In this document: positions 9,527 to 17,322 of the stretch, in pieces
Numbering within the stretch: the stretch's first letter is position 1
Layout of the letters: every line of letters starts with the position of its first letter
Assembly: GCF_007004135.1 (NCBI RefSeq)
Contig: NZ_VJMG01000039.1
Location: 1 to 43,454, forward strand
Length of the DNA stretch: 43,454 bases
Reading direction: 5' to 3'
Source of the DNA: Affinirhizobium straminoryzae
GTDB taxonomy: Bacteria; Pseudomonadota; Alphaproteobacteria; Rhizobiales; Rhizobiaceae
Program-made: the position numbers and the translations under genes
The notes under the pieces: model-generated
What the model was told of the DNA's origin: nothing
The model's input: the letters and a program-made list of their open reading frames with translations, nothing else
Database searches by the model: none

Positions 9527-10318
9527 TCACTTACGCTTGGCAAGAAGGTCCGTTATGTCACGACGGGTGGCCACGAAGTCGGCGTCATCGCGATGACGCG
9601 GCCGATCGCTGGCAATGTCGAAGATCCTGGAAATTCGGCCCGGACGCGGCTCCATGAGCACGACCCGGTCCGACAGGTAAATCGCCTCTTCAACATCATG
9701 CGTCACCATGACGACCGTACTTCTCTCCTTCTGCCAGATCGCCAGCAACTCATCCTGAAGATGACTGCGCGTCAGGGAGTCCAGTGCGCCAAGCGGTTCG
9801 TCAAGCAGCAACAGCGGCGGGCGAGGTGCAAGCCCTCGGGCGATCGCGGCCCGCTGCGACATGCCTCCGGAAAGCTCATGCGGCAGGGCTTTTTCAAAGC
9901 CGGCAAGACCGACGAGATCGATCAGGTATTGCACCCTTTCCCGCTTTTCCGCCGCAGAGCCCGCGACACTGTGGAGACTGAGCGCAATGTTTTTCTCGAC
10001 ACTGAACCAGGGAAGCAGCCGATGGTCCTGAAAGACGATGCCGCGCTTCAGGCTCGGCCGATCAATGACTTCACCATCGACCTTGATGTGACCGCTATCC
10101 GGCCCATCCAGTCCCGCCAGGAAGCGTAACAGCGTCGACTTGCCGCACCCGCTCGGCCCGACAATGCTGATGAACTCGCCAGACCCGATGTCCAACGAGA
10201 CATTGTCGAGCGCGTGGACAGTGCGGTTTTCGACATGAAAGGTTTTCGAGACGTCGGCAACCCGAACGGAGCCGGCATCAGAAGCCGTCGCACGATAAAG
10301 GGTCAAGCTATCCGCCAT
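9527..10318 (-). CDS. ABC transporter ATP-binding protein, nitrate/sulfonate/taurine (SsuB/TauB) type
   Basis: 263-residue ATPase with Walker A GPSGCGKST, the subfamily-specific FQDHRLLPW, signature LSGGMSQR, Walker B LLLLDEPLGALD and H-loop VTHDVEEA. These are typical of importers for sulfonates, taurine, nitrate or related small anions. The ATG has a strong AAGGAGG ribosome site. It overlaps the 3' end of the permease fragment by 16 bp, a normal operon arrangement. With the adjacent permease truncated and no SsuA-type binding protein in view, the transporter is probably non-functional unless the ATPase serves another permease. Confidence 0.93.
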   Translation of the reverse strand: MADSLTLYRATASDAGSVRVADVSKTFHVENRTVHALDNVSLDIGSGEFISIVGPSGCGKSTLLRFLAGLDGPDSGHIKVDGEVIDRPSLKRGIVFQDHRLLPWFSVEKNIALSLHSVAGSAAEKRERVQYLIDLVGLAGFEKALPHELSGGMSQRAAIARGLAPRPPLLLLDEPLGALDSLTRSHLQDELLAIWQKERSTVVMVTHDVEEAIYLSDRVVLMEPRPGRISRIFDIASDRPRHRDDADFVATRRDITDLLAKRK

Positions 10319-10776
10319 GATACGAGCCTCCTTGAGAATCCGATGATGAGCCGGTCAAGGGCGAACCCGATGAGGGCCAAGAACAGAACGCCGAGCAGCA
10401 CCTGGTCCATGCGGGCATATTCGCGGGCCGCGGCGAGATAGGCTCCAAGGCCGTCGCCCATGCCGTTTATGTAACCGGTGCCAATCAGATACTCTGCGCC
10501 AAAGGTTCCCAGCCAGGCAATGTTCAGGGACAGTTCCAGGCCCGCGAGGATCGCAGGCAGGGCAGCCGGCAGAACGATCTTCGTCAGCGTCGCGCGGCGA
10601 TCAAGTTCGAAGACCCTGCCAATCTCGCGAAAGGGTGCCGGCACATTCTGACAGCCGGCCTGGGCGGCCAGCGCCATTGGGAAAAAGGCGCCAAGCGAAA
10701 TCAATATGATCTTCATCGTCTCGCCATTGCCGAACCAGGCGCTCAGCAACGGAATCCACGCGAGATGATGGTATCC
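10303..10776 (-). pseudogene. SsuC-type ABC permease, N-terminally truncated
   Basis: The C-terminal half of an SsuC/TauC-like permease is recognisable from HLAWIPLLSAWFG through the coupling-loop region (RVFELDRRATLTKIVLPAALPAIL) to the natural C-terminus. About 155 residues remain, against about 260 in the family. Upstream of HLAWIPLL the similarity stops abruptly and an in-frame TGA is reached within a few codons. There the DNA continues instead as the 5' part of a tautomerase gene on the same strand. A deletion has removed the first membrane segments and the start. The largest in-frame start left is a non-ATG codon at 10749. Confidence 0.8.
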
Positions 10777-10919
10777 GGCTCATATTCGACAAGTCGGATA
10801 CAGCGATCGTGGTCGGGTATCTTCAGACCTTCCACAAGTGCGCGCTGCACCGCCTCGATCACCTCAAGACGACGGCCGCCGATCCAGCCCTGCCGCGTTT
10901 CAATGCGTGTTGCAGGCAT
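10743..10919 (-). pseudogene. Tautomerase-family protein, truncated after about 50 residues
   Basis: The minus-strand ATG at 10919 has a GGGGGAGAGG ribosome site and opens a 58-codon frame. It begins MPATRIETRQGWIGGRR and continues through IEAVQRALVEGLKIPDHDR and VEYEPD. This is the characteristic N-terminus, with catalytic Pro-2 position, of the roughly 130-residue tautomerase-like family. After VEYEPD the sequence switches to DNA belonging to the SsuC-type permease gene in another frame and stops at 10743. It is therefore a deletion fusion rather than a small natural protein. It lies 25 bp downstream of the orphan binding-protein gene. Confidence 0.72.
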
Positions 10920-10943
10920 TCGAGCCTCTCCCCCTAGATCAAT

Positions 10944-12533
10944 TCAACCCTTGAACCAGGCGCGAGAAAGATTGCCGCCGAGACCTTCGGCGCCCTGTGC
11001 ATAGTCGCGAACCCTGACGCTGCCGACGACCGGCTGGATCGGCGAAACCAGATTGATCACCGGAAGATCACGCGCAATGATCACCTGAAAATCCCTGAAA
11101 TACTGAGCGCGCTTGTCGAGATCCGGCTCCGCCGACGCTGCTTCCAGCAGGCGATCCACCTCCGGGTCTTCGTAGTGGCTGGCATTCGAGAAGGGCAGTC
11201 CAATCTTGAAATTCTTGCTCCAGTAGACGCGCTGGACGCCGGCTGTCGGATCAAAAGTATTCGACAGTGACTCGACCGAAAGATCCCAGGCGCGATCGGT
11301 GTAGACGACCTTCACATAGGTCGCGAAATCGAACTTCTGGATATCGGGCTCGATGCCGATCTTCGAGAGTGCCTGGGCGATGAAATCGGAATATGTCTGC
11401 GGGTTGAAGGGATTGGTCGTAACACGAAGCTTGAACCGCTTGCCGCCCTCCTTGCGCGGGAAACCGGCCTCGTCCAGAAGCTTTTCTGCAAGCTTGGTAT
11501 CGAAGGTCACAAACGGAATATCCGGGTTGTGAAACTTCGGAAGACCCGGACTGATGGGTGTCGGGGAGGGAATGGCATAACCGTACAGGACGACGTTGAT
11601 CAGCGCTTTGATATCGATAGCGTGCGCTATGGCCTGGCGGACTTTCAACTCCTTGAGATAGGGGTTTTCCAGATTGATCACCAGCTGGTTCTGCTGCCCG
11701 GCATAGGCATAGATCCGATCATCCACGTTGAGGGTCTTGATTGATTTCAGCCTCTCCAGATCAGCCAGCGGAACGGGATTGGGGCCGATGTCCGCTTCGC
11801 CGGTTTCGAGCGCGGCGGCGCGTGCACCAGCATCATTGACGAGCCGGATGATGACACGGTCGAGATAAGGGCGCGGCGCATCCCAATAAATGGGGTTCTT
11901 TTCCAGGAGAAGATGGCTGCCGGGCACCCACTCCTTCAGAACGAAGGGGCCGCTGCCAATAATCTGATCCGGTTTGGGATTATCGGTGGGCTTGAACGTT
12001 TCGAAGATGTGTTTCGGCACGATGGGCGATTCAGATCCCGCCAGCGCGGTGATCAGTCCCGGCGATGGCTTGGCGAGCTTCAACTTGGCAACCAGCGGGT
12101 CGGAACTGTCGACCGCGACGACCTGCGCGAAGATCGCACGTCCGCGCGGATGCGCCTCCTTCAGGCGGAAGATGGTGAAGGCGACGTCTGCCGATGTGAG
12201 AGGCGTGCCGTCGTGGAATTTGACGCCCTCCCGAAGCCTGAAGACATATTCAAGGCCATCAGGCGAGATCGTCCACTCCTTGGCCAAGGACGGCTTTGGG
12301 GTGAGGTCATAATCATAGGTCAGCAAGCCATCGAAAATCTTGGAGCCGATGAACTGCGGGCCACCGGCGCTGGTGTTGATCGCGACAAGCTGGGTTGGCT
12401 CCGGAAAATAGACGATCTTCAGGGTGCCGCCGGCAACCGGCGCTTCAGAGGCGGCAAAGCCGCCGCCAGGCATGGCGACGAATGCCCCTGCGGCAAGGGC
12501 GATTTTGTGGAAATCACGGCGGGAGAGGGTCAA
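10944..12533 (-). CDS. ABC transporter substrate-binding protein, family 5 (Tat-type signal)
   Basis: 529-residue peptide-type solute-binding protein. It begins with SRRDFHK followed by a hydrophobic stretch and an Ala-rich cleavage region, a twin-arginine (Tat) signal, so it is probably exported folded. Family 5 features include YDYDLTPKPSLAKEW, LREGVKFHDGTPLTSADVAF and IGSGPFVLKEW. The start is a TTG at 12533 with AAGGA 7 nt upstream; a nearby ATG (12548) is out of frame and ends after three codons. No permease or ATPase of the matching type is adjacent. Downstream lie only the tautomerase and SsuC fragments, so it is an orphan binding protein, probably a survivor of a larger operon. Confidence 0.92.
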   Translation of the reverse strand: MTLSRRDFHKIALAAGAFVAMPGGGFAASEAPVAGGTLKIVYFPEPTQLVAINTSAGGPQFIGSKIFDGLLTYDYDLTPKPSLAKEWTISPDGLEYVFRLREGVKFHDGTPLTSADVAFTIFRLKEAHPRGRAIFAQVVAVDSSDPLVAKLKLAKPSPGLITALAGSESPIVPKHIFETFKPTDNPKPDQIIGSGPFVLKEWVPGSHLLLEKNPIYWDAPRPYLDRVIIRLVNDAGARAAALETGEADIGPNPVPLADLERLKSIKTLNVDDRIYAYAGQQNQLVINLENPYLKELKVRQAIAHAIDIKALINVVLYGYAIPSPTPISPGLPKFHNPDIPFVTFDTKLAEKLLDEAGFPRKEGGKRFKLRVTTNPFNPQTYSDFIAQALSKIGIEPDIQKFDFATYVKVVYTDRAWDLSVESLSNTFDPTAGVQRVYWSKNFKIGLPFSNASHYEDPEVDRLLEAASAEPDLDKRAQYFRDFQVIIARDLPVINLVSPIQPVVGSVRVRDYAQGAEGLGGNLSRAWFKG

Positions 12534-12568
12534 GATTCAGTCCTTCATGTTGAGGGCAGGAGGTAGCG

Positions 12569-12580
12569 CAGTTGCAACTG
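12569..12580. promoter_or_regulatory. Perfect 12-bp palindrome upstream of the orphan binding protein
   Basis: CAGTTGCAACTG lies 36-47 bp before the TTG start at 12533, within the 153-bp gap after the OsmC-family gene. A second inverted repeat (CGCGTG-gct-CACGCG, 12594-12608) lies just behind it. The first could be an operator and the second a terminator-like hairpin for the OsmC unit. No regulator was identified. Confidence 0.35.
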
Positions 12581-12686
12581 GTCCTTCGGAGGGCGCGTGG
12601 CTCACGCGTTCGTTCCGGCCCGAGACGGGCCATCGAATGAAATCGGAGGACGCCCGGTCACAGTTCGACGGACGTCGGAGCAAGGG

Positions 12687-13238
12687 TCAGGCAGCGTCAG
12701 CTGCCGGTGCGGTGGGCTGGTGATGATCCACCGTGCCCACCACGTCCGTGCCACGTTTCAAGAGATTGAGAATGGGGCAGAACTTTTCCACCGCCGCGGT
12801 GACCTTTCCGATCTGTTCGGCCGTCGCTGATGAGACGAGTGTCACCGTATAGGCGATGTTATGCGGATAAACCGGGATTGCTTCATGACCCGCCGATCCT
12901 CCACGCGGATCGATGACTGCGGAGACGTCCGCTTTCAGCGAATCCAGCGGCACGCCCTGATCTGCCGCATGAATCAAATAGGTATGCGTCAGGCAACTGG
13001 AGAGTGCGCCCAGCAGCAATTCCGGAGAGGAAGGACCGAGGTCGTATCCCGCAAAATCGAGAGGGCTATCCGTAATGACCTGAAAATCACGGATGCGAAT
13101 GCGCCGCACGCCGCTGCGTCCTTCTGCGGTTGCGGCCGCCTTGAGCGTGACAGGACCCGTTTCCCCGCTTGTTATGCGGCTGCGGCGGACACGCACTGCT
13201 TCTCTCTTCTGGCTGAGATAGTCATTCAGCGTTGTCAC
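12687..13238 (-). CDS. OsmC/Ohr-family protein
   Basis: 183-residue protein of the OsmC family, cytoplasmic thiol peroxidases and related proteins that reduce organic peroxides. The two reactive cysteine positions are present: SSCLTH in the middle (family helix SPELLLGALSSC) and EKFCPI near residue 155. The length is greater than a minimal 140-residue OsmC, because of an N-terminal basic extension and a C-terminal tail. Translation starts on a GTG that overlaps the upstream stop as GTGA, so it is coupled to the small membrane protein before it. Its association with the neighbouring transport fragments is unclear. Confidence 0.9.
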   Translation of the reverse strand: MTTLNDYLSQKREAVRVRRSRITSGETGPVTLKAAATAEGRSGVRRIRIRDFQVITDSPLDFAGYDLGPSSPELLLGALSSCLTHTYLIHAADQGVPLDSLKADVSAVIDPRGGSAGHEAIPVYPHNIAYTVTLVSSATAEQIGKVTAAVEKFCPILNLLKRGTDVVGTVDHHQPTAPAADAA

Positions 13239-13465
13239 GCATTCTCTCCATTGTCACTGTATACGACATGATGCTTGCGACCGAGAGCGAAGATGATTCC
13301 GATCAACCCGGCGGCCAGAAGCAGGGCCTGCAAGGATTGGGGAACCTCAACAGGTGAGAAACCAAGCGCCACAGCCGCACCAAGAAGAAGAACTCCTGCA
13401 AGAGTGACCCGGCAGAGCGGCACATAACGGGCCAGTGTTTTCATAGTCGTTTCGGCAATCTGCAT
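13235..13465 (-). CDS. Small membrane protein, unknown function
   Basis: I do not recognise the family. From ATG 13465 it is 76 residues, with two hydrophobic segments: LAGVLLLGAAVALGF and a second around LQALLLAAGLIGIIFAL. It then has a basic, polar C-terminus. The layout resembles a two-helix inner-membrane protein with both ends on the same side. An alternative start is ATG 13444. A longer open frame to 13549 has a non-membrane, unlikely N-terminus. Its TGA overlaps the GTG of the OsmC-family gene, so the two are very probably co-transcribed, which hints at a peroxide- or envelope-stress context. Confidence 0.65.
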   Translation of the reverse strand: MQIAETTMKTLARYVPLCRVTLAGVLLLGAAVALGFSPVEVPQSLQALLLAAGLIGIIFALGRKHHVVYSDNGENA

Positions 13466-14150
13466 ATGTCTATCCGTGAAGACCAAAGGCGCGAAAGATC
13501 GCGTGGTTCGCCCGGTTCCAGAGCTGATCTGGCACTCGCTTGTCGGCAACGAGCTGGCTGCCTACCGATGATAATTTCGGACAACATGGAGCGTTGTTCA
13601 AAGGCGAGAAATGTCCGTTCACAATACCAGCGAAAACGGCTTCCTATTTATCTATCATTTTAATAGAAAATTTGTTCCGCGGCTGAAATATGGGCCAGAC
13701 GGCAATCATCAGAGACATTCTATGCGCTGGAAATCTAGGCCGAACGACGGTGCAAGGTGATCGTCACCGATCGCAATCAGGGGCACATATTCGTCAAGCA
13801 CGATCACGCGTCGCCTTCATTCGTCCGCTGACCGCTTCACGAGGCACCGACACCAGCGAAAGATATAGGGGAAGCACAAGATCCAGGCCGCCTGATCAAG
13901 TGTGTCCGCTGAGGTCACAGCTTGGATAAGCATAACTCAATGTACACTTTGTCGCGGGTACGAATGTCGTGCTTGCAAGGTCATTGATGCACCGTGGCTC
14001 CGGGCCGCCGCACAATGCGCGGCACACTAAAAGACAGCGGTTATCTCGCCTCACGCCGCCTGGCAGGGTCGCATCCCGGCTTTCGCGCGGTGCGATAAAT
14101 CTATTGCGGCCGCCCTACATCACAAGAGCCGACAACGTCGGGCCCAATTG
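13466..14150. other. Gene-poor stretch, about 685 bp
   Basis: No coding region is supported here. Short open frames exist on both strands, but none has a ribosome site or a recognisable motif. A 37-codon minus-strand run around 13725-13835 (VIVLDEYVPLIAIGDDHLAP) looks protein-like but lacks a start and I cannot place it. The stretch separates the converging ends of the decayed region and the GntR/BisC unit and must contain the promoter of the minus-strand gene at 13465. Confidence 0.5.
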
Positions 14151-16460
14151 TCATGCTTGGAATTCCGGGTGTTCGAAAGCCAGGACAGCCCTCGCTTCTG
14201 TGGGGTCGAGCCTTCGGATGGCGACGAGGCAAGTTTGGGCGCTGCAGCCTTGCGACAACGACGAAGCCGGAATATCGAGCGTGACAGCGTTGGGATTGCC
14301 GTGCCGTTCGATATTGCGGTCCCAATCGATGTCAAGCCAGGCACCGGTGGATAGCCGCGCGACACCTGGCATGATCGCGTTCGAAACCACCGCCACGGAA
14401 ATCAGTCGACCGCGACCGTTGGAAACCTCGACGAGATCGCCCTCTGCAATACCACGTGCGACGGCATCCAAAGGTTGAATATGGATCGGCTCTCGACCTG
14501 CGATCTTGCCGGCCTTGCTGTGCGGACTGGCATCGAGTTGGCTGTGCAGCCGACGCACGGGTTGATCAGAGATCAGATGCAGTGTGGTTGCATCTCTGCC
14601 AGACGCCCCCAGCCATTCCGGCGGCTCAAACCATGTAGGATGGCCCGGACAATCGGCCAGGGAAAAGCCTTCAATTGTCTCGGAAAAGATCTCGATGCGC
14701 CCCGACGGCGTCGGAACAGGGTGCTCGACGGGCGATCCGCGAAATGCCTCCAGCATGACAACCGGCGCGGCGGAAGACCCAAGATCCAGCAGGCCCGTGT
14801 CCCAAAATGCTTCGAAATCCGGCAGAGCGATGTTACTGGCGGCTGCATTTTCTTTCGAGACCGCATAGATACGGCGCAGCCACCCCTTCTCGTCGAGGCC
14901 ATCGGAAAAATCGATATCCATGCGCCTGGCCAGATCATCGAAGATGTCGAAATCGTTGCGCGACTGGCCGAAAGGGTCCTCCACCTTCTTCATCGCCACG
15001 ACAAAATCCTCGCCGCTTGCGGCGCCGATGTCGTTGCGTTCCAACGAGGTCGTGACCGGCAGGACGATATCCGCCAGTTTTGCCGTCGCCGTCCAGTAGG
15101 GCTCGTTGACGACGATCGTTTCTGGCTTCTCCCAGGCCTTCAGCAACCGGTTGAGATCCTGGTGATGATGGAAGGGGTTGCCGCCCGCCCAGTAGACCAG
15201 CCTGATATCGGGATAGCTGTACACCTTGCCGTTATAGGTGAAGCTTTCGCCCGGATTGAGCAGCATATCGGCAATACGTGCGACCGGGATGAAGGTCTTG
15301 ACCGGGTTTCGGCCTTGCGGGACATCTCCGAACTTGAAGCGGACATTGTCATTGCCGACCGAATTCATCGCACCGTAGCCGAGGCCGAATCCACCTCCCG
15401 GTAGGCCGATCTGTCCAAGCATGGCGGCCAGCGTTATGGCCATCCAGAAGGGTTGCTCGCCATGCACGGCGCGCTGCAGCGACCAGGACACGTTGAGCAT
15501 CGTCCGGCTTCCGGCCATTTCTCTCGCAAGCGTCGCGATACGTTCCACTGGGACGCCACAGATTGCGGATGCCCATGCGGGTGTCTTGGGGTCGCCATCC
15601 GTCTCCCCCAGGAGATAGGGTCTGAACCGATCGTAGCCAACACAGTGGCTGTTCAGGAAATTAAGGTCGGCGAGCCGCTCTGTTTCCAGCACGTAAGCCA
15701 GGGCCAGCATCAGCGCCACATCGGTATTGGGGCGGATTGCCAGCCATTCGCTCGTCACCGGCATATTGTCGGAGACGGGGCTGATGTTGACGAAGCGCGT
15801 GCCGGCCTGCGCCATGCCCCGCATTCCTGCGACGACGCGATGACGGCCGGGGCCACCTTGCGATATCTGGGCGTTTTTGACGGGCACGCCACCAAAGGTG
15901 ACGAACAACTCCGTCTCCTTTGCCATCACGTCCCAAGACGTGTGCTGATTGAAAAGGCTACTGAAACCGTCGATCACATGCGGCAGGATGACCTTGCCCG
16001 CCCCCAGACTGTAACTGTCGACATGGCTGACATAGCCGCCGATCAGGTTCAGGAAGCGGTGGACCTGGCTTTGTGCGTGATGAAAGCGACCGGCGCTTGC
16101 CCAGCCGTAAGATCCGCCGAAGATCGCCTCGTTGCCGAATTCTTCGCGGATCCGTTGGAACTCGCCCGCCAGTCGGTCAAGCGCGACATCCCATTCCACC
16201 TCGACGAACGGCTCGCGACCGCGAAGATGAGGGTTGGAACCCGGACCGTTCTCCAGCCAGCTCTTGCGGATGGAAGGCTTTGCGATCCGGACCTGCCTGA
16301 GATCGTTGGCCGCCATGTGGAGGCCGATTGGTGACGGATCCGGATCTTCCACAGTCCCCGTTATGGACAGGTCACCATTGCCGCTTCGCGCAATGTCGTA
16401 AACGCCCCAATGACTGGCAGTGTGGGTCTTGCTGCTGGGTAACCTGTCGGGGAGCTTCAC
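14151..16460 (-). CDS. BisC/DMSO-reductase-type molybdopterin oxidoreductase, cytoplasmic
   Basis: 769-residue molybdenum enzyme of the biotin sulfoxide/TMAO/DMSO reductase group. The N-terminus lacks both a Tat signal and the cysteines of a 4Fe-4S cluster, as in BisC. The segment SYGWASAGRFHHAQSQ is typical. VDSYSLGAG contains the expected Mo-ligand serine, Ser151 by count. The C-terminal bis-MGD domain (VARLSTGAW) is intact. Such enzymes reduce S- or N-oxides (biotin or methionine sulfoxide). It starts on GTG within a GTGA overlap with the upstream gntR stop, so the two form one unit. It probably reduces an oxidised form of the compound handled by the neighbouring transporter and sulfur enzymes. 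Confidence 0.92.
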   Translation of the reverse strand: MKLPDRLPSSKTHTASHWGVYDIARSGNGDLSITGTVEDPDPSPIGLHMAANDLRQVRIAKPSIRKSWLENGPGSNPHLRGREPFVEVEWDVALDRLAGEFQRIREEFGNEAIFGGSYGWASAGRFHHAQSQVHRFLNLIGGYVSHVDSYSLGAGKVILPHVIDGFSSLFNQHTSWDVMAKETELFVTFGGVPVKNAQISQGGPGRHRVVAGMRGMAQAGTRFVNISPVSDNMPVTSEWLAIRPNTDVALMLALAYVLETERLADLNFLNSHCVGYDRFRPYLLGETDGDPKTPAWASAICGVPVERIATLAREMAGSRTMLNVSWSLQRAVHGEQPFWMAITLAAMLGQIGLPGGGFGLGYGAMNSVGNDNVRFKFGDVPQGRNPVKTFIPVARIADMLLNPGESFTYNGKVYSYPDIRLVYWAGGNPFHHHQDLNRLLKAWEKPETIVVNEPYWTATAKLADIVLPVTTSLERNDIGAASGEDFVVAMKKVEDPFGQSRNDFDIFDDLARRMDIDFSDGLDEKGWLRRIYAVSKENAAASNIALPDFEAFWDTGLLDLGSSAAPVVMLEAFRGSPVEHPVPTPSGRIEIFSETIEGFSLADCPGHPTWFEPPEWLGASGRDATTLHLISDQPVRRLHSQLDASPHSKAGKIAGREPIHIQPLDAVARGIAEGDLVEVSNGRGRLISVAVVSNAIMPGVARLSTGAWLDIDWDRNIERHGNPNAVTLDIPASSLSQGCSAQTCLVAIRRLDPTEARAVLAFEHPEFQA

Positions 16461-17149
16461 TTCACGGCCACCAACTGCGCTTCGCGCCGGCCAAGGGCTT
16501 CGAGGACGATCCGTGCGCCGTCTTCTATCGCGTGCTCGATCGCCGCGCGCGCCTCCTCGGCCTGCCCCTTCTGAAGGGCGTGCATCAGATCATCGTAGTT
16601 GTGGTGCTCATTCGATGCCGACTGGGCTTCCGGATAAAGGTAGTTGAAGCCGGGGCCAGCCTTCAGCCACAGCATTTCAATGACGCCGAGCAGCGTCGGC
16701 ATGCGGGCCGCCGCATAGAGTACGAAGCGAAACTCCTTGTTCAGCGTGAGAGCCAGATGCTGATCCTTGTCGGCCTTGGCCGAGAGATATTTCTTCAACA
16801 GCGCCTGCATCTGCCCGATGTCCTGCGCACCGATCTGGGTGGCCGCCTTGAATGCGGCAAGACCCTCGACCGATTTGCGGATCTCGGAAATCTCTGAATA
16901 CTGGGCGACAGTCATTGTCGGCACACGGAAGGACTGTGCGGGCTCCGCCGTCAGGACACCGGAGGCTGCAAAACGAACAAGCGCCTCCCGCACGGGCGTG
17001 ATGCTCATACCGAGCGATTCAGCCAGATCCTTCGTGACCAGCCGCGTTCCGGGCTCCAGCCGCCCTTCGATCAGAGCCGCGCGAATTTCCTCTTCAACAT
17101 GGGTGACAAGGCTCTTTCTCGGGGCTGCATTGAACAAAGCTGTACTCAC
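16457..17149 (-). CDS. GntR-family transcriptional regulator (FCD domain)
   Basis: 230-residue repressor-type regulator. The winged helix lies near residues 15-80 (EEEIRAALIEGRLEPGTRL, then LAESLGMSITPVREAL). An all-helical FCD ligand domain follows from about residue 88 to the end (EISEIRKSVEGLAA, ending ARAAIEHAIEDGARIV). It starts on GTG with a GAGGA ribosome site and is translationally coupled to the molybdoenzyme. It lies divergent from the binding-protein operon. The intergenic region carries a 15-bp inverted-repeat element also found upstream of the HyuAB operon, so it is the best candidate regulator of the whole 14-32 kb region, with a catabolic intermediate as probable effector. Confidence 0.93.
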   Translation of the reverse strand: MSTALFNAAPRKSLVTHVEEEIRAALIEGRLEPGTRLVTKDLAESLGMSITPVREALVRFAASGVLTAEPAQSFRVPTMTVAQYSEISEIRKSVEGLAAFKAATQIGAQDIGQMQALLKKYLSAKADKDQHLALTLNKEFRFVLYAAARMPTLLGVIEMLWLKAGPGFNYLYPEAQSASNEHHNYDDLMHALQKGQAEEARAAIEHAIEDGARIVLEALGRREAQLVAVK

Positions 17150-17222
17150 ATCTTCCTCACTTTTGGAAAATTTGCCCGTTTTTTAACACGGATTCAAAAT
17201 TGCCCATATCTTGCTCAGAAAG

Positions 17223-17237
17223 AATATATCATATATC
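17223..17237. promoter_or_regulatory. Putative GntR operator, copy 1
   Basis: AATATATCATATATC is a near-perfect inverted repeat (ATATAT-C-ATATAT core) in the 173-bp divergent region between gntR and the binding-protein gene. The identical 15-mer occurs in inverted orientation at 27763-27777, the only other divergent promoter region of the cluster. Its AT-only arms stand out in GC-rich DNA. Size and symmetry fit GntR-family sites. Confidence 0.7.
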
Positions 17238-17322
17238 GTCATCTCATCAACAGCCCGCCAGCATGAGGCCGGAGGGCGCGACGTGGATATGAGATACAAA
17301 CCCCAGAGGAAGTGAAGGCCCG

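Noticed and set aside
13725..13835. Short minus-strand run VIVLDEYVPLIAIGDDHLAP as a gene relic
   Set aside because: Protein-like but only 37 codons, without a start or a recognised family.
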